Below are positions 1-8,271 of a stretch of DNA of 64,000 nucleotides, piece after piece. The notes beneath the pieces were generated by a model. That model did not search any database. It worked only from the letters and a program-made list of their open reading frames with translations, and was not told where the DNA came from. A program made the position numbers and the translations under genes. Source of the stretch: Burkholderia sp. Bp8963 (GTDB lineage: Bacteria; Pseudomonadota; Gammaproteobacteria; Burkholderiales; Burkholderiaceae); the NCBI RefSeq assembly GCF_003854275.1, contig NZ_QTQP01000009.1, forward strand, positions 124,001 through 188,000. The letters run 5' to 3'. Each line of letters opens with the position of its first letter. Within the stretch, counting starts at the first letter, position 1.

Positions 1-633
1 TCGGATTCCTACGATCTGTTCGCGGCGCTCGACATGTGGGGCGGCGAGTTGAAGCAGGCCGTGATCGACTCCGGCGCGACGCTCGTCGTGCGGCCCGATT
101 CCGGCGACCCGGTGACGATCGTGCTGCAGACCGTGCGTGCGCTCGACGCGTCGTTTGGCTCGACGCTGAACGGCAAGGGCCGGCGTGTACTGAAGCATGT
201 GCGCGTGATCCAGGGCGATGGCGTCGACGCGACGTCGATCGAAGCGATCCTGTCCTCGCTCGACGACGCGGGCTACGCGGCCGGCAACGTCGTGTTCGGG
301 ATGGGGGGCGCGCTGCTGCAGCGGGTGAACCGCGACACGCAGCGCTTCGCGATGAAGTGCTCGGCCATCCGCCGCGCGGGCGTGTGGCACGACGTCTGCA
401 AGGATCCCGTCACCGACGCAGGCAAGCGCTCGAAGAAGGGGCGCCTGACGCTGCTGCGCAACCGCCGCACCGGCGAATACCGGACCGCGACGCTGCCGGT
501 GGCGTGGGACGACCGCGCGGTCGAAAGCGAATGGGACGACGCGCTCGAGACGGTGTTCGATACGGGGCGGCTGCGGGTCGACGTGTCGTTGGCCGAGGTG
601 CGGGCACGGGCGCACGCGGGCGAGGTGTCATAA
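1..633 (+). CDS. nadV: Nicotinamide phosphoribosyltransferase, 3' part
   Basis: This is the C-terminal ~210 residues of an enzyme that joins nicotinamide to phosphoribosyl pyrophosphate to make NMN for NAD salvage. The frame is open from the first base, so the start lies outside the window. Family hallmarks are visible: SDSYD at the very start, the phosphoribosyl-binding RPDSGDP, then QGDGVD, and the glycine-rich GMGGALLQ followed by the KCS region. These fit NAMPT/NadV better than nicotinate phosphoribosyltransferase PncB. The stop codon overlaps the tail of the convergent MocR gene by 6 nt. A Nudix or PRPP synthetase partner, common beside nadV, would lie to the left and cannot be seen. Confidence 0.9.
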   Translation, partial: SDSYDLFAALDMWGGELKQAVIDSGATLVVRPDSGDPVTIVLQTVRALDASFGSTLNGKGRRVLKHVRVIQGDGVDATSIEAILSSLDDAGYAAGNVVFGMGGALLQRVNRDTQRFAMKCSAIRRAGVWHDVCKDPVTDAGKRSKKGRLTLLRNRRTGEYRTATLPVAWDDRAVESEWDDALETVFDTGRLRVDVSLAEVRARAHAGEVS

Positions 634-2103
634 GCCCCGCGCCGGCGCACGCGCGTCGGCTGGCGCCGCCGTTGCGCGTTCGTCGCGCCGCGCGGCGTCC
701 ATCGCCCGCGCCAGTGCGTCGAACACCGCCGGACCCTTGCAACGCGACACGTTGAAACGCAGGAACGACGTCGCACTGTGCGATGCGCTGAACACGTTGC
801 CCGGCGCGAACACGACATCTTCGTCCAGCGCGTGACGCGCGACCCGTGCGGCGTCGAGCCGGTCCGGCAATTCCGCCCATACGAACAGCCCGCCGCGCGG
901 CTCCGTCCAGATCCCGAGCCCGGTGCGCGTCAGCCGCCGGATCGTCTCGCCCATCGCGTCCGCGAGCCGCGCGCGCAAGCCGTCCATGTGTCTGCGGTAC
1001 GTCCCGTCGATCAGCAGGCGATGCACGACGTTCGCCGTGAGCTGCGCATTGCCGAACGACGTCGCGAGCTTAAGATCGACCAGCGGTTCGATCCACTCCG
1101 CACGTGCGGCGATGTAGCCGCAGCGCATCGCCGCCGACAGCGTCTTCGAGAAACTGCCGATCGACAGCACGCGCGCGAGCCCGTCGAACGCCGCGAGGCG
1201 CGGCGCGGGCGTGCTCTCGAAGTCCGCGAAGATGTCGTCCTCGACGATCAGCAGGCCGTGTTCCGCCGCGAGCGTCAGCAGCCGGTGCGCGACGGGCGGC
1301 GCGAGCGTCGCGCCGGTCGGGTTGTGCAGCGCCGCGTTGGTGATGTAGAGGCGCGGTCGATGCTCGATCAGCGTCCGCTCGAAGCGCGCGAGGTCGGGGC
1401 CGTTCGGCGTGTACGGGACGCTGACGATCCGCGCCCGGTGTGCGCGCAGCAGCGCCTGGAAATTGAAGTAGCACGGATCGTCGAGCACGACCGTGTCGCC
1501 GGGCTCCAGCAACAGGCGGCACACGAGATCGAGCGCGTGCGTGCCGCCGTCGGTCAGCACGATCTGCGCAGGATCCGCCTGCACGCCATGCTGCGCAAGC
1601 CGCCACGCGAGCTGCTGGCGCAGCGCGGGCAGGCCGAGCGGCGTCGCATAGTCGGTGAGCACGTCGGATTCGTCGCGCGACACGGCGCGCAGCGCGCGGC
1701 GCAGGCTGTCGTCGGGCAGCCACGACGACGGCAGCCAGCCGCAACCCGGCTTCGCGGCGGCCGCGCCGGTTTCGAGCGACTGGCGCGTCAGCCACAGCGG
1801 ATCGAGTTCGCGGTCGAGGCGCGGCGCGAGATCCGCGAGCACGAGCGGCGGCGCATGCCCCGACACGTAGTAGCCCGACCCGGGCCGCGCGACGACCACG
1901 CCTTCGCTCGCGAGCCGTTCGTACGCGTCGACGACGGTCGATTTCGACACCTGCAGCGCGTCGGCCATCATCCGGATCGACGGCACCCGCGCGCCGGGCA
2001 TCAGCGCGCGGCTCGCGATTCGCGCGCGCAGCGTGTCCATCACGGTTTCCACGCGCGTACGCGACAGCGTGGGCGGAACGAGGTTCTGATCGGTGTGGGT
2101 CAT
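628..2103 (-). CDS. MocR-type PLP-dependent GntR-family regulator
   Basis: A transcription factor of about 491 residues with an N-terminal GntR winged helix (roughly residues 20-85, including SKSTVVDAYERL) joined to a fold-type I aminotransferase domain. The PLP-binding lysine lies in SIGSFSKTLSAA, with the aspartate motif in DDPCYFNFQ and NPTG in ALHNPTGAT. Such proteins usually sense PLP or an amino acid rather than catalyse transamination. The ATG at 2103 is preferred over an upstream extension because the protein begins just before the conserved winged helix. It is divergent from an EamA exporter gene across 125 bp that carries a perfect inverted repeat, so it probably controls that exporter and itself. 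The exact ligand cannot be told from the sequence. Confidence 0.93.
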   Translation of the reverse strand: MTHTDQNLVPPTLSRTRVETVMDTLRARIASRALMPGARVPSIRMMADALQVSKSTVVDAYERLASEGVVVARPGSGYYVSGHAPPLVLADLAPRLDRELDPLWLTRQSLETGAAAAKPGCGWLPSSWLPDDSLRRALRAVSRDESDVLTDYATPLGLPALRQQLAWRLAQHGVQADPAQIVLTDGGTHALDLVCRLLLEPGDTVVLDDPCYFNFQALLRAHRARIVSVPYTPNGPDLARFERTLIEHRPRLYITNAALHNPTGATLAPPVAHRLLTLAAEHGLLIVEDDIFADFESTPAPRLAAFDGLARVLSIGSFSKTLSAAMRCGYIAARAEWIEPLVDLKLATSFGNAQLTANVVHRLLIDGTYRRHMDGLRARLADAMGETIRRLTRTGLGIWTEPRGGLFVWAELPDRLDAARVARHALDEDVVFAPGNVFSASHSATSFLRFNVSRCKGPAVFDALARAMDAARRDERATAAPADARAPARGL

Positions 2104-2116
2104 CGCGAGGGTCCTG

Positions 2117-2145
2117 AACTGTACGGCCGTTTGTCCAGTACAGTT
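2117..2145. promoter_or_regulatory. Operator-like inverted repeat between MocR and EamA genes
   Basis: AACTGTAC (2117-2124) and GTACAGTT (2138-2145) form a perfect 8-bp inverted repeat with 13 bp between arms. It sits 14 bp upstream of the MocR start and overlaps the -35 element proposed for the EamA gene. The position suits autoregulation and control of the exporter by the MocR protein. Binding is inferred, not shown. Confidence 0.6.
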
Positions 2146-2159
2146 TGTCGGAATTGTAT
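2131..2159 (+). promoter_or_regulatory. Sigma-70-like promoter for EamA gene
   Basis: TTGTCC (2131-2136) and TTGTAT (2154-2159) are separated by 17 bp and lie about 70 bp upstream of the EamA start. The -35 element is embedded in the MocR operator-like repeat. Confidence 0.45.
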
Positions 2160-2228
2160 TGTGCTGTAGCTTACGCGCTTTCGGCCGGCGGCGGATCATC
2201 GGATATCCCCTTTCGATCTGGAATTCCG

Positions 2229-3116
2229 ATGCAAAAAAACACCGACGGATGGCTCAGCGGGCTGCTGGGCGTGATCATCTTCAGCGGCTCGCTGCCCGCG
2301 ACACGGGTCGCCGTGCAGGGCCTCGATCCGATGTTCGTGACGTTCGCACGCGCGACGATCGCCGGCGCGCTCGGCCTGCTGCTGCTCGTCGCGCTGAAGC
2401 AGCGCCGGCCGACGCGGGCGGAAGCCGTGTCGCTGGCGATCGTATCGCTCGGGGTCGTGGTCGGTTTTCCGTTGCTGACGGCGCTGGCGTTGAAGCACGT
2501 GACGTCCGCGCATGCGATCGTGTTCGTCGGGCTGCTGCCGCTCGCGACCGCGCTGTTCGGCGTGTGGCGCGGCGGCGAGCGGCCGCGGCTGCCGTTCTGG
2601 ATCTTCTCGCTCGTCGGCAGCGGCGCGGTTGCCGCGTTTGCGTTGCGCAACGGCGGCGACGCGTCGCCGGTCGGCGATGGGCTGATGCTCGCGTCGATCG
2701 TCGCGTGCGGTCTCGGCTATGCGGAGGGCGCGCGCCTGTCGCGCCAGCTCGGCGGCTGGCAGGTGATTTCGTGGGCGCTGGTGCTGTCGCTGCCGGTGAT
2801 GCTGCCGCTCGCGTTGGTCACGAAGCCCGTGTCGTTCGACGGCGTCGACGCCGCGGCGCTGTGGGGGCTCGCGTACGTGTCGCTGTTCAGCATGCTGATC
2901 GGCTTCGTGTTCTGGTATCGCGGGCTCGCGCTCGGCGGCATTGCGGGCGTCGGCCAGCTGCAGTTGCTGCAGCCGTTCTTCGGGCTCTTGCTGGCCGCCG
3001 TGCTGCTGCACGAGACGGTGCCGGCGTCGATGATCGTCGTGACCTTGGTCGTCGTCGGGTGCGTCGCGGGTGCGAAGTATTTTTCGCGCGGTGTGCCGGT
3101 GCGCAGAGCGGGGTGA
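2229..3116 (+). CDS. EamA/DMT-family transporter
   Basis: An inner-membrane protein of 295 residues with the ten hydrophobic segments and internal duplication of drug/metabolite exporters (RhaT/YdcZ type). The ATG at 2229 (MQKNTDGWLSG) begins just before the first membrane segment. A conserved late motif, GFVFWYRGLALGGIAGVGQL, marks the second EamA repeat. It is transcribed away from the MocR regulator, a pairing typical of inducible amino-acid or metabolite exporters, but the substrate cannot be assigned. The 3' part of this gene is clearly similar to a decayed fragment at 8271-8390, so this family existed twice in the region. Confidence 0.92.
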   Translation: MQKNTDGWLSGLLGVIIFSGSLPATRVAVQGLDPMFVTFARATIAGALGLLLLVALKQRRPTRAEAVSLAIVSLGVVVGFPLLTALALKHVTSAHAIVFVGLLPLATALFGVWRGGERPRLPFWIFSLVGSGAVAAFALRNGGDASPVGDGLMLASIVACGLGYAEGARLSRQLGGWQVISWALVLSLPVMLPLALVTKPVSFDGVDAAALWGLAYVSLFSMLIGFVFWYRGLALGGIAGVGQLQLLQPFFGLLLAAVLLHETVPASMIVVTLVVVGCVAGAKYFSRGVPVRRAG

Positions 3117-3215
3117 CGCCTGCGGCGCCCGGGATCGGACGAACGCCGCGGACCTCGCGATCCACGGCGTTCTTCACGGCGTTTCGCGGTCAGTCGCCGC
3201 TACGCACACACGCAC

Positions 3216-3560
3216 TCACGCGACGTGTGCGACCCCATACTGCGACGACAGATACCGCCGGATATCGGCCGGCGAATCGATGAAGCGCCGGCCGTTGTGT
3301 TCGCGAAGCGCGATCGCGGCGTCGTTTGGCGTCTGCGTTTCGCCGAGCACGAGCACGGGCGCCGACTGGTTGTCCTCGCCGATCAGCGCGACGATTGGCG
3401 CGCGCGGCCGAGGCGCGTCGACGTATTCGACGTCGACCGCCTCGCGCAGCTGCGGATAGAAGCTCAGCAGCCCTTCGACGGACACGGAATCGCCGCAGTA
3501 GAACGGACCTTCGGTGTCCTTGAAAAATCCCGGGCGGAGGATGAACAGGGTGTCTTTCAT
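3216..3560 (-). CDS. DUF3088 domain-containing protein
   Basis: A small soluble protein of 114 residues beginning MKDTLFILRPGF, recognised as a DUF3088 family member from that opening (LRPGF, then YCGDSVSVEGLLSFYP) and from ALIGEDNQSAPVLVL in the middle. The ATG at 3560 is chosen because the family starts there. The function of DUF3088 is unknown; the sequence resembles a thioredoxin-like or glutaredoxin-like fold with a single YC near the start, but this is only an impression. It is the last gene of a leftward group behind the sulfur-amino-acid lyase, 97 nt downstream of it, so it may belong to the same transcript. Confidence 0.8.
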   Translation of the reverse strand: MKDTLFILRPGFFKDTEGPFYCGDSVSVEGLLSFYPQLREAVDVEYVDAPRPRAPIVALIGEDNQSAPVLVLGETQTPNDAAIALREHNGRRFIDSPADIRRYLSSQYGVAHVA

Positions 3561-3657
3561 GTTTGTCTCGCTATGGTTGAGGGTCGAACGTTGAATAAAG
3601 CGTGACGCGAGGTGGCCCGTGCGGCCCGTGCGGCTCGACGCGCCGCCTCGCCGAATA

Positions 3658-4839
3658 TCAGGCTTCCGCGAGCGCGGCGGCGCGCATTCTCGCGAAGCCG
3701 GCATCGAGGTCGGCGATCATGTCGTCGGGATGCTCGAGGCCCGCATGAATCCGCAGCAGCGGGCCCTCGGCCGCCCAGCGCGTCGCGGTGCGGTAGCGCG
3801 ACGGATTGGACGGGATGATCAGGCTTTCGAAGCCGCCCCAGCTGTAGCCCATGCCGAAGCACGTCATTCCGTCGAGCAGCGCGCGCACGGCGTCGTCGGG
3901 CTGCGGATGCAGCACCACACCGAACAGCCCGCACGCGCCCGTGAAATCGCGCTGCCACAGCGCGTGGCCGGCATCGCCCGGCCGTGCCGGATACAGGATT
4001 CGCGCGACCTCCGGCTGCTTCGCGAGCCATTCGGTCAGCGCGTGCGCATTGCGCTGGTGCCGCTCGAGCCGCACCGACAGCGTGCGCAGGCCGCGCAGCG
4101 CGAGATATGCATCGTCGCCGCTGACGGTCATCCCGAGCTGCCGGTAGAAGCGCGTGATTTTCGGCGCGAGCGCCTCGGTCGTCAGGATCGCGCCCATCAG
4201 CACGTCCGAATGCCCGGCGATGTATTTCGTTGCCGCATGGATCGATACGTCGACGCCATGCGCGAACGAACGGAAATTCAGCGGCGTGCCCCATGTGTTG
4301 TCGAGCAGCACGACCGCGCCGTGCCGGTGCGCGACGCGGCTGATCGCCGGGATGTCCTGCACCTCGAAGGTCAGCGAGCCTGGCGATTCGGTGAACACCG
4401 CGCGCGTGTTCGGCCGCATCAGCGCCGCGATGTCTTCACCGATCGACGGATCGTAATAGGTCGTCTCGATGCCGAGGCGTGCGAGCGTCTCTTGGCAGAA
4501 CGAACGGGTCGGGTCATACGCGGAATCGGTCATCAGCAGATGATCGCCGGGGTTCAGCACCGCGAGCAGCGCGGTCGTGATCGCGCTGAGCCCGCTCGGC
4601 GTCAGCAGTGCCGCATGCGCGCCTTCGAGGCGGGCGAGCGCCTTCTCAAGCGCGCGCGTGGTCGGGCTGCCGTGGCGGCCGTACGCGAGCGGCGTGCCGC
4701 GCACGGCGTCGAGCGCGTCGGTGCCGTGAAACAGCAGCGTCGATTGCCGGTACACGGGCGGGTTCACGGGCGAGCCAGGCTGGCCGTGCGTGCGGCCTTC
4801 GTGGGCGAGAACGGTGTCGGTCGAATGCAGGAGAGTCAA
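3658..4839 (-). CDS. metC: Cys/Met metabolism PLP lyase (cystathionine beta-lyase type)
   Basis: A fold-type I PLP enzyme of 393 residues. The PLP lysine lies in SIHAATKYIAGHSDVLMG, preceded by the PLP-ring aspartate in VLLDNTWGTP, and the phosphate loop is near TPSGLSAI. This pattern fits cystathionine beta-lyase, which cleaves cystathionine to homocysteine, pyruvate and ammonia; cystine or methionine gamma-lyase activity remains possible. There is no ATG at the right place. I chose TTG at 4839 because AAGGA lies 7 nt upstream and the length then matches the family. The gene follows an amino-acid ABC transporter in the same direction, so the operon probably imports and breaks down a sulfur amino acid such as cystine or cystathionine. 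Confidence 0.88.
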   Translation of the reverse strand: MTLLHSTDTVLAHEGRTHGQPGSPVNPPVYRQSTLLFHGTDALDAVRGTPLAYGRHGSPTTRALEKALARLEGAHAALLTPSGLSAITTALLAVLNPGDHLLMTDSAYDPTRSFCQETLARLGIETTYYDPSIGEDIAALMRPNTRAVFTESPGSLTFEVQDIPAISRVAHRHGAVVLLDNTWGTPLNFRSFAHGVDVSIHAATKYIAGHSDVLMGAILTTEALAPKITRFYRQLGMTVSGDDAYLALRGLRTLSVRLERHQRNAHALTEWLAKQPEVARILYPARPGDAGHALWQRDFTGACGLFGVVLHPQPDDAVRALLDGMTCFGMGYSWGGFESLIIPSNPSRYRTATRWAAEGPLLRIHAGLEHPDDMIADLDAGFARMRAAALAEA

Positions 4840-4870
4840 GATGGCGTCCTTGGGTCGTCGGTCAATCGGT

Positions 4871-4920
4871 TCGAAGCGGCCTGAAGCGGCCTGAAGCGGC
4901 TTGAAGCGGCTTGAAGCGGC
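4871..4920. repeat. Tandem decamer repeat, five copies
   Basis: Five consecutive 10-bp units of the form YTGAAGCGGC (first copy TCGAAGCGGC) fill most of the gap between the lyase start and the end of the ABC ATPase gene. They lie upstream of the lyase ribosome binding site and could vary in copy number by slippage. Confidence 0.85.
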
Positions 4921-4940
4921 AGCGCGCGGCCGCTGCGCGG

Positions 4941-5666
4941 TCAGTGCAGGATCTTGTCGAGGAAGTCGCGTGCGCGTTCGGAGCGCGGCGCGGCGAAGAA
5001 CGTGTCGCTGGCCGCGTCCTCGACAACCGCGCCCTGGTCCATGAAGATCACGCGGTGCGCGACCTTCCTCGCGAAGCCCATCTCGTGCGTGACGCACACC
5101 ATCGTCATCCCGTCGCGCGCGAGTTCGACCATCACGTCGAGCACCTCGTTGATCATCTCGGGGTCGAGCGCGGAGGTCGGCTCGTCGAACAGCATCGCGA
5201 CCGGATTCATCGACAGCGCGCGTGCAATCGCGACGCGCTGTTGCTGCCCGCCGGACAGCTGCCCCGGATACTTGTGCGCGTGGGATTTGAGGCCCACGCG
5301 GTCGAGCAGCTTCAGGCCGTTCTCCGTCGCCTCGTCCTTGCGGCGGCCGAGCACCTTGATCTGCGCGAGCGTCAGGTTCTCGGTGATCGACAGGTGCGGG
5401 AACAGCTCGAAGTGCTGGAACACCATGCCGACGCGGGCGCGCAATTGCGCGAGCTTCACGGACGGCTCGCCGAGCCGCGTGCCGTCGACGGTGATGCTGC
5501 CTTTCTGGAACGGCTCGAGGCCGTTGATCGTCTTGATCAGCGTCGACTTGCCGGAGCCCGACGGCCCGCACACGACGACCACTTCGCCCTTCGAGACGGC
5601 CGCGCTGCAATCCGCGAGGACCTGATGCTTGCCATACCACTTCGATACGTTGTCGAGCGTAATCAT
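4941..5666 (-). CDS. Polar amino-acid ABC transporter ATPase
   Basis: A 241-residue ATP-binding subunit that powers import across the inner membrane. It has Walker A GPSGSGKST at about residues 34-42, the Q-loop in VFQHFELFPH, the signature LSGGQQQR, Walker B VAMLFDEPTSALDP and the switch histidine in CVTHEMGF. The closest families are GlnQ/GltL/TcyN of the polar amino-acid group. The ATG at 5666 gives the canonical opening MITLDNVSKWYG. It is the third gene of a leftward operon (binding protein, permease, ATPase) followed by a sulfur amino-acid lyase, which makes cystine a good substrate guess. Confidence 0.95.
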   Translation of the reverse strand: MITLDNVSKWYGKHQVLADCSAAVSKGEVVVVCGPSGSGKSTLIKTINGLEPFQKGSITVDGTRLGEPSVKLAQLRARVGMVFQHFELFPHLSITENLTLAQIKVLGRRKDEATENGLKLLDRVGLKSHAHKYPGQLSGGQQQRVAIARALSMNPVAMLFDEPTSALDPEMINEVLDVMVELARDGMTMVCVTHEMGFARKVAHRVIFMDQGAVVEDAASDTFFAAPRSERARDFLDKILH

Positions 5667-5707
5667 GTTCTGTCCATCGTCGATGTCGGGTTGAATGACG
5701 TGCACGT

Positions 5708-6367
5708 TCAATGCGCGCCCGGCAGTGCGAGCCGGGTCTCGACGCGGCCCTGCAGCCGCGTGAGCAGCGTGCTCAGCACCCAGTAGATCGCGGCGGCCGC
5801 GAGATAGAGCGGCAGCGGCTGGAACGTCGCGGCGATCACTTCCTGCGTCGAGCGCAGCAGCTCGGTGACGGTGATCACTGAGACGAGCGACGTGTCCTTG
5901 ATCAGGCTGATCAGCGTGTTGCCGAGGCTCGGCACCGCGAGGCGCAGCGCCTGCGGGCAGACGACGTAGCGCAGCGTGTGCACGTGCGTGAGGCCGAGGC
6001 TGTGCGCGGCCGCCCATTGCCCGCGGCCGATGCCGAGAATCGCGCCGCGCATGCTTTCCGACAGATAGGCGGCCGCGTTGAGCGTCAGCGTGAAGATGCC
6101 GGCCGTCGTCGGATCGAGCGTGATGCCGAGATCGGGCAGCCCGTAATAGACGACGAACATCTGCACGAGCAGCGGCGTGCCGCGCATCACGCTCACATAG
6201 CCTTGCGCGAGGCCCGCCGCGAGCCGGTTGCTGCCGATGCGCATGATCGCGATCGCGAGCCCGACGACGAGGCCGAGCACCATCGACGCGACCGCGAACT
6301 TCAGCGTGATGACTGCGCCTTTCACCAGCACGGGCAGCGTGTGAACGACCAGATCGAATGCTTCCAT
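5708..6367 (-). CDS. Amino-acid ABC transporter permease
   Basis: An inner-membrane permease of the HisM/GlnP family, 219 residues, with about five hydrophobic segments. The early segment ITLKFAVASMVLGLVVGLA and the EAA-like region around YLSESMRGAILGIGRGQWAA are typical of polar amino-acid importers. The ATG at 6367 is preferred over an in-frame GTG one codon earlier, because AGGAG is spaced well for it. It lies 41 nt upstream of the ATPase gene in the operon and forms the membrane pore, probably as a homodimer since there is only one permease gene. Confidence 0.94.
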   Translation of the reverse strand: MEAFDLVVHTLPVLVKGAVITLKFAVASMVLGLVVGLAIAIMRIGSNRLAAGLAQGYVSVMRGTPLLVQMFVVYYGLPDLGITLDPTTAGIFTLTLNAAAYLSESMRGAILGIGRGQWAAAHSLGLTHVHTLRYVVCPQALRLAVPSLGNTLISLIKDTSLVSVITVTELLRSTQEVIAATFQPLPLYLAAAAIYWVLSTLLTRLQGRVETRLALPGAH

Positions 6368-6449
6368 CACGTGTCTCCTGATTGTTTGCCGGACGGGCCG
6401 CGCGATCGTGCGCGCGGGCCCGGGCGGATTGCGTTACTTCGTTCTTGCG

Positions 6450-7250
6450 TTATTGCGTCAGCGGCTTCGTCGTGTCCGTGCCGAACCACTGCATCGAGAT
6501 CTTCTTCAGCGTGCCGTCCTGCTGCAGCGACGCGATCGCGTCGTCGATCGCCTTTGCGAATTTCGGATTGCCCTTGCGGAACGGGATGCCCATCTGGTCT
6601 TCGCCGCCCGCGAGCACGGAGCCGGGGCGCAGCGGCAGGTGCGAGTTTTTGATCAGGTAGTTGAGCATCAGGCGATCGTTGACCGCCGCGTCGATGCGGC
6701 CGGCCGCGAGGTCGCGCAGGTTTTCCGGCGTGCCCGGATACACCTGCAGGTCGACCGCGGGCACGCTCTTCACGAGATCGACGTAGTTGCTGCCCATCGT
6801 CACGCCGACCTTCTTGCCCTTCAGCTCGTCGAGCGATTTGAACGCGCGCGCATCGTTCTGCCGCTGCAGCAGCTGCGCGGACGAATACACGTACGGTTGG
6901 CTGAAGTCGAGCGCCTGCTTGCGTGACGGCGTGATCGCGACCTGGTTGACGATCACGTCGAACTTGCCGGCCTGCAGCCCGGCGAGAATCCCGCTCCATT
7001 CGGTCGTGACGAATTGCGGCTTCACGCCGAGACGCGCGGCGACGGCTTTCGCGACGTCGACGTCGAAGCCCTCGAGCTGGCCGTCCGCATTGCGGTAGTC
7101 GAACGGCGGGTAGGTGCCTTCGAGGGCGATCTTCAGCACGCCGGCCTGCTTGACGGTGTCGAGCAGGTCCGCCGCGTGCGACGTGGTGGCTGCCACGCAG
7201 AGCAGCGCGGCGGCGAATCCTTGCTTGAGCGTCGGGGTGAGGCGTTTCAT
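6450..7250 (-). CDS. Amino-acid ABC transporter substrate-binding protein
   Basis: A periplasmic receptor of 266 residues. The N-terminus is a clear signal peptide (MKRLTPTLKQGFAAALLC then a hydrophobic run ending SHAA). The mature part has the family opening VLKIALEGTYPPFDY and GFDVDVAKAVAARLG, then QVAITPSRKQALDFSQPY, all typical of the SBP_bac_3 family (cystine-binding FliY/TcyJ, glutamine and lysine/arginine binders). The acidic DVDVAKA region and the arginine in TPSRKQALDF are the usual contacts for the amino-acid backbone. It is the first gene of the leftward operon. Its link to a cystathionine-lyase-like gene suggests cystine or a related sulfur amino acid, which I infer from context. 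Confidence 0.94.
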   Translation of the reverse strand: MKRLTPTLKQGFAAALLCVAATTSHAADLLDTVKQAGVLKIALEGTYPPFDYRNADGQLEGFDVDVAKAVAARLGVKPQFVTTEWSGILAGLQAGKFDVIVNQVAITPSRKQALDFSQPYVYSSAQLLQRQNDARAFKSLDELKGKKVGVTMGSNYVDLVKSVPAVDLQVYPGTPENLRDLAAGRIDAAVNDRLMLNYLIKNSHLPLRPGSVLAGGEDQMGIPFRKGNPKFAKAIDDAIASLQQDGTLKKISMQWFGTDTTKPLTQ

Positions 7251-7779
7251 GGTTGTCTCCGTGGTTGTCGTCGAAAAATTCAGGGTGTGCGCGTCCGCGG
7301 CGACGGGCGGCGTCGCCGTGGGCGGGAAGCGGGCTGCGGGTTATGCTGAGAGGGAAATCGGCGCGGCGAGCGGTGGCGCGGGCCCGGCGTCGATGCGAGG
7401 TGTAGAAGAGCAGGCAGCGATGGAAGCGGGTCGCGATGCGCGGCAAATGGAACTGCGCGTCGCGTTCGTGTCGAACGTGTGTCGATGCGCGGCGAAGAGT
7501 TCAAGCATGCTGTTCATGATTGCCCGTGCGGCTTGTGAGTGTTGTAGACCGGGCGCATCGTCGATGCGGATCCGGCGACCACGAATGCTGAACGACTGAG
7601 GGCAATCTTAGTTTTGTCAAAAGGGAAAGTGTTTCCAAAATCGCACGGACTTTCCGCGTTGCGTGGAAAGTTTTTCTCTGCTGAATGAAGGTGACACAAG
7701 CGATCTGCTGCGGTTGCACGTGGTGCGAAGCATCAGGTGCTACGCATGCGCGATGACGGTTTACCCGCGCGCACGCGGC
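7251..7779. other. Intergenic region with paired inverted repeats
   Basis: No convincing gene is visible. Two palindromic elements stand out: GGAAA-GTG-TTTCC at 7624-7636 and ACTTTCC-N9-GGAAAGT at 7649-7671, sharing the same GGAAA/TTTCC half-site. The second can also fold as a 10-bp stem with a 3-nt loop followed by TTTT on the plus strand. A leftward TTGACA occurs (complement of 7615-7620), but no good -10 box follows it at normal spacing. This region should contain the promoter of the sulfur amino-acid operon. Confidence 0.4.
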
Positions 7780-8271
7780 TCACGGACGTGCGGCGCCGAG
7801 GCGCTGCACCATCTGCATCACGGCAGCCATCTGGGGCGCATCGTGGCGGTAGAAGCCCGGGTGAACCGGATTGGCACTCGTATAGCCCCAGTAGTCCCAG
7901 CAGCCAAGCGGATTGACCACCGATCTCGCAACCTGCGGATAGAGCACGATCAGTCGGTTGGTGTCGGCGATCTCGTTGTAGCCGACGCCGCGGATCATCC
8001 GTTCGCCGATCGTCGCGACGTTCTGCAGGCAGCCGTGGAAGACGACATGCACCGCGCACGACACGCGCTCGCATTCGGCGGGCACGTAGACGTAGCCCGT
8101 ATCGTCGAGCGACGCGCGCCGCTGCGGATCGAACGCGCGCTGGTCGAACGCGAGCAGCCTGCCGCCGGCCTGCGCGGCTGGCGGGTTGAGCGGCTTGTCG
8201 GGCGTCGCGTAGATCCAGCTGACGATGTCGTTCGCCTGCTCGAAGCCGCAGTTGTCGAGCGGCCAGGCCAA
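7780..8271 (-). pseudogene. Truncated extracellular PHB depolymerase, C-terminal part
   Basis: About 163 residues match the C-terminal half of secreted polyhydroxybutyrate depolymerases of the esterase type: DNCGFEQANDIVSWIY, then LLAFDQRAFDP, DDTGYVYVPAECE, VHVVFHGCLQ and the late NPLGCWDYWGYTS. The N-terminal half, which carries the signal peptide and the catalytic serine in GxSxG, is absent. The homology stops at about 8268 where a fragment of a different gene (EamA type, opposite strand) begins, so the gene was cut by a rearrangement. The frame itself is open to a normal stop. A shortened active enzyme is unlikely because the nucleophile is missing. Confidence 0.82.

Noticed and set aside
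4871-4920. Short repeats as a possible CRISPR array
   Set aside because: The units are directly adjacent with no spacers, and no cas genes are visible; they are simple tandem repeats.
3658-5640. A 660-codon leftward frame covering the lyase and the ABC ATPase region
   Set aside because: Only the lyase part is in the correct frame; the upstream part is a shadow of the ATPase gene. The TTG start at 4839 fits the family.
7114-7599. A plus-strand frame across the start of the binding-protein gene
   Set aside because: It overlaps the signal-peptide coding region and has no family-like sequence; it is a GC-frame artefact.
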